A stretch of 33,243 nt of DNA, from contig NZ_BBPH01000080.1 of assembly GCF_000787695.1 (NCBI RefSeq), positions 1 to 33,243 of the forward strand. The letters are read 5' to 3'. The translations under genes were made by a program, and so were the position numbers. Source of the DNA: Paracoccus sp. PAMC 22219. Its GTDB lineage: Bacteria > Pseudomonadota > Alphaproteobacteria > Rhodobacterales > Rhodobacteraceae. This document shows, in pieces, positions 17,055-25,178 of this stretch; positions within the stretch are counted from its first letter, which is position 1; every line of letters starts with the position of its first letter. A model generated the notes under the pieces. That model saw only the letters and a list, made by a program, of their open reading frames with translations, searched no databases and was not told the DNA's origin.

Positions 17055-17411
17055 TCACTCGGCGTCTGCCGGTGCTGCGGCCTTCTTGGCCTTTTCGTCG
17101 GCGCGGGCCTTGGCTTTCTTGCCGGGCTCTGCCTTCTTCATGTTCTTGCGCTCTGCCTTGTCCTTGACGCCTGCGGCTTCCAGGAAGCGGGCGACGCGGT
17201 CGGTCGGCTGCGCGCCGTGGCTCAGCCAGTACTGGATGCGCTCGACGTCCATCTTGACGCGGTCTTCGCTGTCTTTCGCCAGCAGCGGGTTGTAGGTGCC
17301 CAGCTTCTCGATGAAGCGGCCGTCGCGCGGCATGCGCGAATCCGATGCGACGATGGCGTAATGCGGGCGCTTCTTGCTGCCACCACGGGCCAGGCGGATC
17401 TTCATGGACAT
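17055..17411 (-). CDS. rpsP: 30S ribosomal protein S16
   Basis: S16 is an early-binding 30S assembly protein. [41 protein letters not shown] is the universal N-terminal region. The 118-residue product has a long lysine- and alanine-rich C-terminal extension (from about residue 82), common in this bacterial group and probably unstructured. AAGGAGA lies seven bases before the ATG at 17411, so the start is MSMKIR rather than two codons later. Confidence 0.97.
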   Translation of the reverse strand: MSMKIRLARGGSKKRPHYAIVASDSRMPRDGRFIEKLGTYNPLLAKDSEDRVKMDVERIQYWLSHGAQPTDRVARFLEAAGVKDKAERKNMKKAEPGKKAKARADEKAKKAAAPADAE

Positions 17412-17439
17412 CAGATAGTCTCCTTGGGTTGTCGTCCGG

Positions 17440-17736
17440 TCAGGACTGATAATGTTCGTGGTGCCGAATGACTTCGGCGATCACGAAGGTCAGGAATTTG
17501 CGCGCGAATTCCGGGTCGAGATCGGCCTCGCGCGCGAGGCGTTCCAGGCGTTCGATCTGGCTTGCCTCGCGCGAGGGATCGGACGGCGGAAGGTCGTGCC
17601 GGGCCTTGAGACGGCCGACGGACTGGGTGTGCTTGAACCGTTCGGCCAGCGTATAGACCAGGATGGCGTCAAGCCGGTCGATGCTGGCACGGTGGTCGCG
17701 CAGCAGGTCGGCCGCGCGGGTGGTTGCGTCGGTCAT
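17440..17736 (-). CDS. Chorismate mutase, AroQ class
   Basis: Rearranges chorismate to prephenate for phenylalanine and tyrosine synthesis. The 98-residue all-helical protein has the AroQ features: an N-terminal helix with [19 protein letters not shown] (arginine and the conserved ID...D pattern), the [18 protein letters not shown] segment with the substrate-binding lysine, and a final helix ending [17 protein letters not shown]. It is a stand-alone single-domain enzyme. The gene lies inside the ffh-rpsP operon, its start overlapping the GNAT stop upstream by four bases, an arrangement seen in related Rhodobacterales. Confidence 0.9.
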   Translation of the reverse strand: MTDATTRAADLLRDHRASIDRLDAILVYTLAERFKHTQSVGRLKARHDLPPSDPSREASQIERLERLAREADLDPEFARKFLTFVIAEVIRHHEHYQS

Positions 17737-18266
17737 GCGGCCTCCGGGCTGTGACGATAGACGAGGCAGGGCTTGTCAAAGACCGGCTGGCGCGCGCCCC
17801 GGTCGCGCACCGCGCCAAGCCGTTCGGCCAGCGCGATCGACCGGGCATTGTCCGGGTCGATATAGCTGACGGCCGTGGTCCAGCCCAGGTCGCGGAACGC
17901 ATGGGCGCGCACCGCGCGGGCGCCTCGGCGACATAGCCGCGCCTCGGCGGCCTGCGACCAGACAGTCCAGCCCAGTTCCTGCTCGGGCCAGCCGTCGGGG
18001 TACCACGGGCCGGTCATACCCAAAGGCGTGTCGTCGCCCTTCAGGCAGAACACGAACATCCCGAACCCGCGCATCACCCAATGGCCGGTCAGGTGGCCGA
18101 ATGCCCGCCAATAGGCGCCGGGCTTGGGCTCGGGCGAACCGCCGCCCACGTATTGCGCGCGATCCGACTGGTAGAAGCTGCGCCAATGCGGCCAGTCGCT
18201 GCCCTGCGGTGCGCGCAGGGTCAGGCGTTCCGTTTCCAGAACCGGGGTGGGGGACAGCGTGATCAT
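17733..18266 (-). CDS. GNAT family N-acetyltransferase with a short compensated frameshift
   Basis: A 177-residue RimJ/RimL-like acetyltransferase: PVLETERLTLRAPQGSDWPHW at the N-terminus, ELGWTVWSQAAE before the cofactor loop and SYIDPDNARSIALAERLGAV near the end. The acetyl-CoA loop itself reads ARLCRRGA, which is not GNAT-like. In the shifted frame the same DNA encodes RGYVAEA, the expected motif. Two bases missing near 17937-17942 plus one near 17919-17922 would restore it and leave the rest of the frame unchanged. So this too is probably a sequence error and the enzyme is active. It is coupled by four-base overlaps to ffh upstream and chorismate mutase downstream. Confidence 0.82.
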   Translation of the reverse strand: MITLSPTPVLETERLTLRAPQGSDWPHWRSFYQSDRAQYVGGGSPEPKPGAYWRAFGHLTGHWVMRGFGMFVFCLKGDDTPLGMTGPWYPDGWPEQELGWTVWSQAAEARLCRRGARAVRAHAFRDLGWTTAVSYIDPDNARSIALAERLGAVRDRGARQPVFDKPCLVYRHSPEAA

Positions 18267-19759
18267 TTCTTGCCGAACAATCCGCCCAGGCCGCCGGGCA
18301 GGCCCGCGCGGCCCAGTTGCCCGCCCAGACCCTTGGGGTCGGCCAGCATCTTCTGTGCCTCGGCCATCTTGGCCGGGTCCAGGTTGTCCATGTCGGGCAG
18401 GCCGCCGCCCTTGCCGGACATGGCGCGCATGGCCTGCTTCATCAGCCCGCCCTTGCCCATCTTGCCCAGCTTCTTCATCGTGTCGGCCATCTGCTTCTGC
18501 ATCTTCAGCAGCTTGTTCAGGTCCGACACGTCCAGGCCCGCGCCTGCGGCGATCCGCTTTTTGCGGCTGGCCTGCAGCAGATCCGGGTTGGCGCGTTCCT
18601 TTTTCGTCATCGAATTGATCAGCGCCAGCTGGTGCTTGACCACCTTGTCGTCATAACCGGCAGCCTCGGCCTGCTTGGCCATCTTGGCCATTCCGGGCAT
18701 CATGCCCATGACCGACTGCATGCCGCCCATCTTCTGCATCTGTTCCAGCTGGCCGCGCAGGTCGTTCATGTTGAACAGACCCTTCTGGAACCGCTTCATC
18801 ATGCGCTCGGCCTGCTCGACCTCCAGCACCTGCTGGGCCTTCTCGACCAGAGCCACGATGTCGCCCATGCCCAGGATGCGGCCCGCGACGCGGCTGGCGT
18901 CAAAGGTTTCCAGCGCGTCCATCTTTTCGCCCAAGCCGACGAAGCGGATCGGCTTGCCGGTCACGGCGCGCATCGACAGGGCGGCGCCGCCACGTCCGTC
19001 GCCGTCCATCCGGGTCAGCACGACTCCGGTGACGCCGACCTTGGCGTCGAATTCGGTGGCGACGTTGACCGCGTCCTGGCCGGTCAGGCCGTCGACGACC
19101 AGCAGCGTTTCCCGCGGGTTCGCAATGTCGCGAACCTGCTGGACCTGGGTCATCAGCGCCTCGTCGATATGCAGGCGGCCGGCGGTATCCAGCATCAGCA
19201 CATCATAGCCGCCCAAGCCCGCCTGCGTCTTGGCGCGCTGCGCGATCTGCACGGCGGTCTGGCCCATCACGATGGGCAGCGTGTCGACGCCGATCTGCTG
19301 GCCCAGGATGGCCAGCTGCTCCATCGCGGCGGGGCGGTTGGTGTCCAGGGACGCCATCAGCACGCGCTTTTTCTCGCGGTCCTTCAGGCGCAGGGCCAGC
19401 TTGGCGGTCGTGGTGGTCTTGCCCGAACCCTGCAGGCCGACCATCAGGATGGCGGCGGGCGGGTTGTCGATGCGCAGCGCCTCGGGGGCGTCGTCGCCCT
19501 GCAGCACGCGGATCAGCTCGTCATGGACGATCTTGACGACCTGCTGGCCGGGGCTGACCGATTTCGTGACCGCGGCGCCGGTGGCCTTGGCGGTGACCGC
19601 CTTGACGAAATTGCGCGCCACCGGCAGCGAGACGTCGGCCTCCAGCAGGGCCACGCGCACCTCGCGCATGGCGGCGGTGACGTCATCCTCGGACAGGGCA
19701 CCCTGTTTGGTCAGCCGGTCGAAGACGCCGCCCAAGCGATCGGAAAGGTTCTCGAACAT
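18263..19759 (-). CDS. ffh: Signal recognition particle protein Ffh
   Basis: SRP54 GTPase that binds signal sequences and 4.5S RNA and brings ribosomes to FtsY at the membrane. The 498-residue protein has the N-domain (MFENLSDRLGGVFDRL), the GTPase P-loop GLQGSGKTT at 108-116, later DTNRPAAMEQL, DTAGRL and TRMDGDGRGGAAL, and the methionine-rich M-domain from about residue 325 (QMQKMGGMQSVMGMMPGMAKM), including the RNA-binding helix-turn-helix and a glycine-rich tail. TAGGAGG is placed well before the ATG at 19759. It heads the operon; its stop overlaps the following GNAT gene by four bases. Confidence 0.97.
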   Translation of the reverse strand: MFENLSDRLGGVFDRLTKQGALSEDDVTAAMREVRVALLEADVSLPVARNFVKAVTAKATGAAVTKSVSPGQQVVKIVHDELIRVLQGDDAPEALRIDNPPAAILMVGLQGSGKTTTTAKLALRLKDREKKRVLMASLDTNRPAAMEQLAILGQQIGVDTLPIVMGQTAVQIAQRAKTQAGLGGYDVLMLDTAGRLHIDEALMTQVQQVRDIANPRETLLVVDGLTGQDAVNVATEFDAKVGVTGVVLTRMDGDGRGGAALSMRAVTGKPIRFVGLGEKMDALETFDASRVAGRILGMGDIVALVEKAQQVLEVEQAERMMKRFQKGLFNMNDLRGQLEQMQKMGGMQSVMGMMPGMAKMAKQAEAAGYDDKVVKHQLALINSMTKKERANPDLLQASRKKRIAAGAGLDVSDLNKLLKMQKQMADTMKKLGKMGKGGLMKQAMRAMSGKGGGLPDMDNLDPAKMAEAQKMLADPKGLGGQLGRAGLPGGLGGLFGKK

Positions 19760-19824
19760 GGCCGGGCCTCCTATGGCTCCAAATCGGTTTAGCCCCCGTG
19801 GGCGCAACGCGCTGACGGGGGGCG

Positions 19825-19878
19825 ATCCCCGCATCTGGCGCAGGGACCGGAAGACGGTGCTTCCGGGAATCCGGGGAT
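19825..19878 (-). other. Nested stem-loop upstream of ffh
   Basis: An outer stem (ATCCCCG with CGGGGAT) encloses a perfect 7-bp hairpin (CCGGAAG/CTTCCGG with a six-base loop). It lies between the TonB-C-like gene and ffh, both on the minus strand, so it could be the terminator of the former or part of the ffh leader. No T-run follows. The rest of this 163-base gap shows nothing clear. Confidence 0.4.
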
Positions 19879-19922
19879 GTTTACGTGATCACCCGCCGCG
19901 AGTCAATCGCCGGCCATCGCGG

Positions 19923-20333
19923 TCATCCGCGCGTGGTGCCAAGTTGAAACGATACGCTGACCGAATTCGAGGTCATGTCCGCCGTGAACGGGGGAATCCC
20001 GCTGTCGCGGGCCAGGGCGCGTTGGACCGCGTCGTCGATCGAGGGGCGGCCTGAACTGCGGGTGATCATGACCTGTTCGATCACGCCCGCCCGGCTGATG
20101 ATCAGCGAAACGTCCATCGACAGGTTGTTGACTGTCCCTTGGGCCGCCAGCGCGGAGTTCGCGCGGCGCAGGGCCCCGGACAAGGCCCGATCGGTCGCGC
20201 GCATCCATTCGTCGTAATCCGCAGGCTGTGCCTGGCCGCCGAATGAGGTCTGCGAAAATGCCGGAGTGGCAACGGAAACGACCGCCGGTGCAAGCAGCAG
20301 GGCGGCGGTCGCAACGAAGGAAATAAGGCGCAT
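19923..20333 (-). CDS. Exported protein with TonB C-terminal-like domain
   Basis: A 136-residue protein with a convincing signal peptide: MRL, a hydrophobic core (residues 4-22) and a likely cleavage after AFS at 27. The mature part (about residues 40-136) resembles the TonB C-terminal fold: MDVSLIISRAGVIEQVMITRSSGRPSIDDAVQRALARDSGIPPF, followed by a final beta-strand SVSVSFQLG. There is no membrane anchor or proline-rich linker, so it cannot be a classical energy transducer; such short exported proteins are of unknown role. No clear Shine-Dalgarno is visible before the ATG. Confidence 0.75.
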   Translation of the reverse strand: MRLISFVATAALLLAPAVVSVATPAFSQTSFGGQAQPADYDEWMRATDRALSGALRRANSALAAQGTVNNLSMDVSLIISRAGVIEQVMITRSSGRPSIDDAVQRALARDSGIPPFTADMTSNSVSVSFQLGTTRG

Positions 20334-20405
20334 GTAATTGTCCAGACTAATGACGAATGCCCCGACGATAGGGGGGCAGTGCTGCCCCGTCCAATGCGCT
20401 CTGCG

Positions 20406-20993
20406 TCAGGCCGCGATCTGGTCCAGCGCCTGTTGCGCACGTGCCATGCCGGCCTCGCGGTCCATGGCCAGGCCGTCGGCCGCCACGAAGGTCACGTCGG
20501 TGATCCCCAGAAAGCCCAGCATGTGGCGCAGATAGCCCGAGGCGTGGTCAAGGTCCGACCCCATCGGCGTGCCCGCGGCGGTATAGGCGACGAAGGCGCG
20601 CTTGCCCGTCAGCAGACCCTCGGGGCCCTCGGCGGTATAGCGGAAGCTGACGCCGGCGCGGGCGATCTGGTCCAGCCAGGTCTTCAGCTGCGACGGCAGG
20701 AAGAAGTTGTAGACCGGCAGGCCGATGACCAACGTGTCGGCGGCCTGAACCTCGGCCAAGAGCGTGTTCGAGGTATCGATCTGCGCCTGCTGCTGCGGGG
20801 TCGGGTCGTCGGTGCCCACGCGCACGCCCTTGAACCATGCGGTGTCGATGGCGGGCACACCTTGGCTGAGGTCGCGATAGGTCACCGTCGCGTCGGGATT
20901 GGCGGCGGTCAGGCGCGCCAGGATGTCGGCGGTCAGCTGACGCGAGACCGAGGCGTCGGCGGTGATGGCACTGTCGAGATGCAGGATGTTCAT
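20406..20993 (-). CDS. azoR: FMN-dependent NADH:quinone oxidoreductase / azoreductase
   Basis: A flavodoxin-fold enzyme of 195 residues that reduces quinones or azo bonds by two electrons from NADH. MNILHLDSA with the following serine-rich phosphate loop (DASVSRQLT), the flavin-contacting GLPVYNFFLPSQLKTWLDQIARAG and a second stretch FVAYTAAGTP are those of AzoR. GGAG precedes the ATG at 20993. It is divergent from a LysR-family regulator 103 bases away, which probably responds to a quinone or electrophile and controls it. Confidence 0.93.
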   Translation of the reverse strand: MNILHLDSAITADASVSRQLTADILARLTAANPDATVTYRDLSQGVPAIDTAWFKGVRVGTDDPTPQQQAQIDTSNTLLAEVQAADTLVIGLPVYNFFLPSQLKTWLDQIARAGVSFRYTAEGPEGLLTGKRAFVAYTAAGTPMGSDLDHASGYLRHMLGFLGITDVTFVAADGLAMDREAGMARAQQALDQIAA

Positions 20994-21017
20994 GGCAAGC
21001 TCCGGGGATGGATTGTT

Positions 21018-21033
21018 TCTGCGTTGCAGCAGA
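21018..21033. promoter_or_regulatory. Candidate LysR-type operator between azoR and the lysR gene
   Basis: TCTGC and GCAGA form an inverted repeat with six bases between, inside the short intergenic region of a divergent regulator/target pair, which is where LysR-type proteins bind. It is 25 bases upstream of the azoR start, so it might overlap the azoR promoter. Assignment is by position and symmetry only. Confidence 0.4.
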
Positions 21034-21096
21034 TTTAGGTCTATGCACCCGCGAACGTAAGGGGGATAACTGCGCATTCACTGTGCGGGGATGCAC

Positions 21097-21942
21097 ATGC
21101 AGATCGACTCTTGGGACGATATCCGGGTGGCCCTGGCCGTCGCGCGCACCGGAACGGTCAGCGGCGCGGCCGCCGATCTGGGGGTCCACCACGCCACCGT
21201 GATCCGCCGCATCGACGCGCTGGAGACCGCCCTGCGCGCCCGCCTGTTCCAGCGCCACACCCGCGGCTATGCCCTGACCGAGGCCGGGCGCACCCTGCTG
21301 GCGGCGGCGGGTGCCGCAGACGAGCGGTTCGCCAAGATGGCCGCCCAGATCGCCGGCGCCGGAGAACGGATCGAGGGAGAGCTGATCGTCACCTCGCTGC
21401 CGGAGCTGGTCGATTTGGTCATGCCGCGGCTGATCGCGCTGATGGCGCGCCATCCCGACCTGCGCCTGACCTATGCCACCGACGCGCGCCTGTTCCGTCT
21501 GGGCGCCGGAGAGGCGCATATCGCCATCCGCGGCGGGGCCGAGCCGACCGAGCCCGACTATGTCGTGCGGGCGATGGGGCGGATGGGGCACGTGATGTAT
21601 GCCGCGGCCGCGTATCTGGACCGGCACGGGCCGGTCGACGACCCCCGCGACCACCGTTTCGCCCTGCCAGGCCCCGAGGCGCGTGGCGCGCCCTACATGC
21701 GCTGGCTGCAGGACCGCATCGGCCCCGAGAACATCGTGGTGACGGCCAACGAGGCCACCGCGCGCGAGGCCGTGATCCGCGCCGGACTGGCGGTCGGCGC
21801 CTTGCCCGACAGCCTGGCGCATGGACTGCTGCCCGCGCTGAGCCTGCCGGAATGGGATTCGAACCTGTGGCTGGTCACCCATGTCGACCTGCACCGCACC
21901 CCCAAGGTCCAGGCCGCATTGGCGGCGCTGCGCGACGGCTGA
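21097..21942 (+). CDS. LysR family transcriptional regulator
   Basis: The N-terminal winged helix-turn-helix (about residues 1-60) reads WDDIRVALAVARTGTVSGAAADLGVHHATVIRRIDALE, followed by the linker helix and a substrate-binding domain shorter than average (total 282 residues). It belongs to the subgroup whose HTH contains HHATVIRRI. I prefer the ATG at 21097 because GGGG is spaced six bases from it and directly abuts the alternative at 21091. Divergent from azoR, which is the likely target; autoregulation is expected of the family. Confidence 0.9.
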   Translation: MQIDSWDDIRVALAVARTGTVSGAAADLGVHHATVIRRIDALETALRARLFQRHTRGYALTEAGRTLLAAAGAADERFAKMAAQIAGAGERIEGELIVTSLPELVDLVMPRLIALMARHPDLRLTYATDARLFRLGAGEAHIAIRGGAEPTEPDYVVRAMGRMGHVMYAAAAYLDRHGPVDDPRDHRFALPGPEARGAPYMRWLQDRIGPENIVVTANEATAREAVIRAGLAVGALPDSLAHGLLPALSLPEWDSNLWLVTHVDLHRTPKVQAALAALRDG

Positions 21943-21992
21943 GCCCTTTCCCTCGGCCCCAGCTTGGGGCAGCGTGCGCCGCAGGAGGACCC

Positions 21993-22034
21993 ATGACCCA
22001 TTCCCGCCCATCCCCCGACCGGACCGCCCGATGA
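21993..22034 (+). other. 13-codon open frame with a strong ribosome site before the EamA gene
   Basis: ATG at 21993 follows AGGAGG at ideal spacing and opens a 13-codon frame (MTHSRPSPDRTAR) ending in a TGA that overlaps the EamA start as ATGA. Either it is a translational-coupling leader, or one C is missing from the nearby run of five C, in which case this ATG is the true start of the transporter. Confidence 0.45.
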
Positions 22035-22924
22035 TCACCGCACGGATGAGCGCATCGGACTGGGGCCTGCTGCTGCTGCTGTCGCTGATCTGGGGCGGGT
22101 CGTTCTTTCTGATCGCGCTGATCGTGGGGCATATGCCGGTCCTGTGGGTGGTGGCGCTGCGCGTGATGATCGCGGCCGCCGTCCTGTGGGCCATCGTGCT
22201 GGCGACCGGGCGGGCGCTGCCGCGTGGCGCAGGCCTGTGGGGCGCGTTCCTGGTCATGGGCGTGCTGAACAATGCCATCCCGTTCGGGCTGATCGTCTGG
22301 GCGCAGGGGTTCATTCCGGCGGGGCTGGCCTCCATCCTGAACGCGACGACGCCGCTGTTCACGGTGCTGGTCTCCACGCTGGTGCTGGCGGACGAGCGCG
22401 CGGGGCTGATGCGGCTGGCCGGGGTCGCCCTGGGGCTGGGCGGCGTCGCGGTGATGATCGGCGTGGACGAGCTGGCGGGCCAGGGCCACGGCGTGCTGCC
22501 GCAGTTGGCGATGCTGGGGGCCGCGATCAGCTATGCCTGGGCCGCGGCCTTCGGGCGGCGGTTCCGCGCGCAGGGCGTCGATCCGCTGGTGACGGCGGCG
22601 GGGATGGTGACGGGGACCAGCATCGTGCTGCTGCCGCTGGCGCTGTTGCACGACGGGTTGCCGCCGGCGGCGCCCGCGCAGGTCTGGCTGGCGCTGAGCC
22701 TGCTGGGGCTGGTCTGCACGGGGCTGGCCTATGTGCTGTTCTTTCGCATCCTGGGCCGGGCGGGGGCGACGAACATCTCTCTGGTCACGTTCCTGGTGCC
22801 GGTGTCGGCGATCCTGCTGGGCTGGCTGTTCCTGGACGAGGTGCTTGGCCTGCCGCAGGTGCTGGGCATGGCGGTCATCGGGCTGGGGCTGGCGATGATC
22901 GACGGGCGGCTGCTGAGACGCTAG
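22031..22924 (+). CDS. EamA/DMT-family transporter
   Basis: An inner-membrane protein of 297 residues with ten hydrophobic helices in two homologous EamA halves (first half from LLLLLSLIWGGSFFLI, second from QLAMLGAAISYAWAAAF). DMT-family members mostly export metabolites or amino acids; the substrate is not deducible. The start is uncertain. The ATG at 22031 has no good ribosome site, whereas an ATG at 21993 with AGGAGG would be in frame if one base is missing between them; ATG 22046 is a further option. It follows lysR on the same strand at 88 bases. Confidence 0.87.
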   Translation: MITARMSASDWGLLLLLSLIWGGSFFLIALIVGHMPVLWVVALRVMIAAAVLWAIVLATGRALPRGAGLWGAFLVMGVLNNAIPFGLIVWAQGFIPAGLASILNATTPLFTVLVSTLVLADERAGLMRLAGVALGLGGVAVMIGVDELAGQGHGVLPQLAMLGAAISYAWAAAFGRRFRAQGVDPLVTAAGMVTGTSIVLLPLALLHDGLPPAAPAQVWLALSLLGLVCTGLAYVLFFRILGRAGATNISLVTFLVPVSAILLGWLFLDEVLGLPQVLGMAVIGLGLAMIDGRLLRR

Positions 22925-23005
22925 GTCGATACCGGGCACGCGGCGGCTTTTCATCCGGCGGCGTGGTCGCTAGGTTTCCCGTCGGGACAGCACAAGAGGC
23001 GGCTC

Positions 23006-23776
23006 GTGGCGCATATCATCGTGGTCGGAAACGAGAAGGGCGGCTCGGGCAAGTCCACCACCTCGATGCATGTGGCGACCGCGCTGGCGCGGATGGGGCA
23101 TCGGGTCGGGGGGCTGGATCTGGACGTCCGCCAGCGCAGCTTTGGCCGCTATCTGGAAAATCGCGCGGCGTTCTGCGCTCGCCGGGGGCTGGACCTGCCC
23201 ATGCCTTTCATTGCCCTGCTGGGCGACGGGGCGGACCCCCTGACCCCCGCGTTGCGGCAGCTGGAGCAGGATTGCGCCTTCATCCTGATCGACTGCCCCG
23301 GATCGCACACCAAGCTGAGCCAGATGGCGCATACCGTCGCCGACACGTTGATCACGCCGCTGAACGACAGCTTTGTCGATTTCGACCTGCTGGCGCGCAT
23401 GTCGCCCGATGGCGACGTGCTGGGTCCGTCGATCTATGCCGAGATGGTCTGGAACGCGCGCCAGCTGCGCGCGCAGGCGGGGGCGGGGCCCATCGACTGG
23501 CTGGTGCTGAGGAACCGCCTCGGCACCCAGCAGATGCACAACAAGCGCAAGGTCGGCGGCGCGCTGGCCGACCTGTCCAAGCGCATAGGGTTTCGCGTGG
23601 CGCCCGGCTTCTCCGAACGCGTGATCTTTCGCGAGCTGTTTCCGAACGGGCTGACCCTGCTGGACCTCAAGGACGTCGGGACCGACGCCATGAGCATGTC
23701 ACAGATCGCCGCCCGCCAGGAATTGCGCGACCTGATCAAGGAATTGCGCCTGCCGGGCGTCGCCGTCACGTTCTGA
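23006..23776 (+). CDS. mipZ: MipZ, ParA-type division-plane positioning ATPase
   Basis: MipZ forms bipolar gradients with ParB and inhibits FtsZ polymerisation away from midcell in alphaproteobacteria. The 256-residue protein starts with GTG (AGAGG upstream) and carries the deviant Walker A KGGSGKST at residues 11-18 in VGNEKGGSGKSTTSMHVATAL, then the switch segment LDLDVRQRSFGRYLENR, Walker B-type FILIDCPGSH, and LITPLNDSFVDFDLL. These features, particularly RQRSFGRYLENR, separate MipZ from chromosome-partitioning ParA. The gene is monocistronic here, ended by a strong hairpin. Confidence 0.92.
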   Translation: MAHIIVVGNEKGGSGKSTTSMHVATALARMGHRVGGLDLDVRQRSFGRYLENRAAFCARRGLDLPMPFIALLGDGADPLTPALRQLEQDCAFILIDCPGSHTKLSQMAHTVADTLITPLNDSFVDFDLLARMSPDGDVLGPSIYAEMVWNARQLRAQAGAGPIDWLVLRNRLGTQQMHNKRKVGGALADLSKRIGFRVAPGFSERVIFRELFPNGLTLLDLKDVGTDAMSMSQIAARQELRDLIKELRLPGVAVTF

Positions 23777-23783
23777 CAACGAA

Positions 23784-23810
23784 AGACGGCGGGCCGATGG
23801 CCCGCCGTCT
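23784..23810. terminator. Shared terminator between mipZ and pdhC
   Basis: A perfect 12-bp stem AGACGGCGGGCC/GGCCCGCCGTCT with loop GAT lies between the convergent mipZ and pdhC stops. It is followed by GTTCCGTT on the plus strand and TTCGTTGTC on the minus strand, so it probably works for both. Confidence 0.8.
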
Positions 23811-23828
23811 GTTCCGTTCGAATGCTGG

Positions 23829-25166
23829 TCAGGCCAGCATGCCCATCGGGTTTTCCAGATGGGCGACGATCGCCTCCAGCAGTTGCGCGCCAAGCGCACC
23901 GTCGATCACGCGGTGGTCGACCGACAGGGTCATCGACATGACGTTGCGCACGACGACCTCTCCCTTTTCGACGACCGGGGTGGGGATGCCCGCGCCCACG
24001 GCCAGGATCGCGCCATGCGGCGGGTTGATGACCGCGTCGAAATTCTCGATTCCGAACATGCCCAGGTTGCTGATCGCAAAGCTGCCGCCCTGATATTCGT
24101 GCGGGGCCAGCTTCTTGGACTTCGCGCGACCGGCCAGATCCTTCATCTGCGCGGACAGCGCCGACAGGGTCTTCTGGTGCGCGTCCTTCAGCACGGGCGT
24201 GAACAGCCCGCCCTCGATCGCGACGGCCACGGCCACGTCCGACGGTTTCAGCTTGAGGATGCGATCCCCCGCCCAGACCGCGTTCGCGTCCGGCACCTGC
24301 TGCAAGGCCAGCGCGCTGGCCTTGATGATGAAGTCGTTGACCGACAGCTTGATGCCCCGGCCTTCCAGCTGCTTGTTCAGCGTGGCCCGGAACTCCATCA
24401 GCGCATCCAGCTTGGCCGAACGGCGCAGGTAGAAATGCGGGATGGTCTGCTTGGCCTCGGACAGGCGGGCGGCGATGGTGCGGCGCATGCCGTCCAGGGC
24501 CACCTCCTCGGTCTCGCGGTCGGCATACATCTTCAGCACGGCCTCGGTCGACAGGCCCTTGGGGGCCTGGGCCGGTGCTGCGGCTGCTGCTGCCGCGGGG
24601 GCTGCCTTGGCCTCGGGCTGGGCCGCTGCGGCGGCGGGCTTGGCTGCGCCGGGTTGGGCGTTCTCGACATCGGCCTTGACGATGCGGCCACGGGGGCCGC
24701 TGCCCTGCACCTGGCTCAGGTCCAGACCCTTGTCCTTGGCGATCCGCCGCGCCAGGGGCGAGGCGAACACCCGGTCGCCCTTGGGCGCGTCAGCCTTGGC
24801 ATCACCGGCCACCGGCGCGCCGATCGGACCGCCATAGCCCTTCTCCGCGGGCTCGGGTTCTGCATCCGTCTTGGGCTTGGGGTCTTCCTTGGCCTTGGGC
24901 GCCTCGATGTCGCCGGCCTCCTCGCCGTCCTCCAGCAGGACGGCGATGGCGGTGTTGACCTTGACCGCCGAGGTACCCTCGGCGATCAGGATCTTGCCGA
25001 TGCGGCCTTCGTCGACGGCCTCGAACTCCATCGTGGCCTTGTCAGTCTCGATCTCGGCGATCACGTCGCCGGACTTGACCGTGTCGCCTTCCTTGACCAG
25101 CCACTTGGCCAGCGTGCCCTCCTCCATCGTCGGGGAGAGGGCGGGCATCAGGATTTCCGTGGGCAT
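23829..25166 (-). CDS. pdhC: Pyruvate dehydrogenase E2, dihydrolipoyl acetyltransferase
   Basis: E2 transfers the acetyl group from lipoate to CoA and forms the core of the pyruvate dehydrogenase complex. The 445-residue protein has one N-terminal lipoyl domain with the lipoylated lysine K43 in [14 protein letters not shown], an acidic and Pro/Ala linker, a peripheral-subunit-binding domain ([31 protein letters not shown], about 127-160), a second Ala-rich linker, and the catalytic domain with the active-site H418 in DHRVIDGA near the end. GGGAG precedes the start. It is last of pdhABC, starting 12 bases after pdhB. Confidence 0.97.
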   Translation of the reverse strand: MPTEILMPALSPTMEEGTLAKWLVKEGDTVKSGDVIAEIETDKATMEFEAVDEGRIGKILIAEGTSAVKVNTAIAVLLEDGEEAGDIEAPKAKEDPKPKTDAEPEPAEKGYGGPIGAPVAGDAKADAPKGDRVFASPLARRIAKDKGLDLSQVQGSGPRGRIVKADVENAQPGAAKPAAAAAQPEAKAAPAAAAAAAPAQAPKGLSTEAVLKMYADRETEEVALDGMRRTIAARLSEAKQTIPHFYLRRSAKLDALMEFRATLNKQLEGRGIKLSVNDFIIKASALALQQVPDANAVWAGDRILKLKPSDVAVAVAIEGGLFTPVLKDAHQKTLSALSAQMKDLAGRAKSKKLAPHEYQGGSFAISNLGMFGIENFDAVINPPHGAILAVGAGIPTPVVEKGEVVVRNVMSMTLSVDHRVIDGALGAQLLEAIVAHLENPMGMLA

Positions 25167-25178
25167 CGCGCAGCTCCC

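Noticed and set aside
19800..19922. SRP 4.5S RNA near ffh
   Set aside because: The conserved GGAAGG/AGCAGCC apical region of SRP RNA is missing from the nested hairpin.
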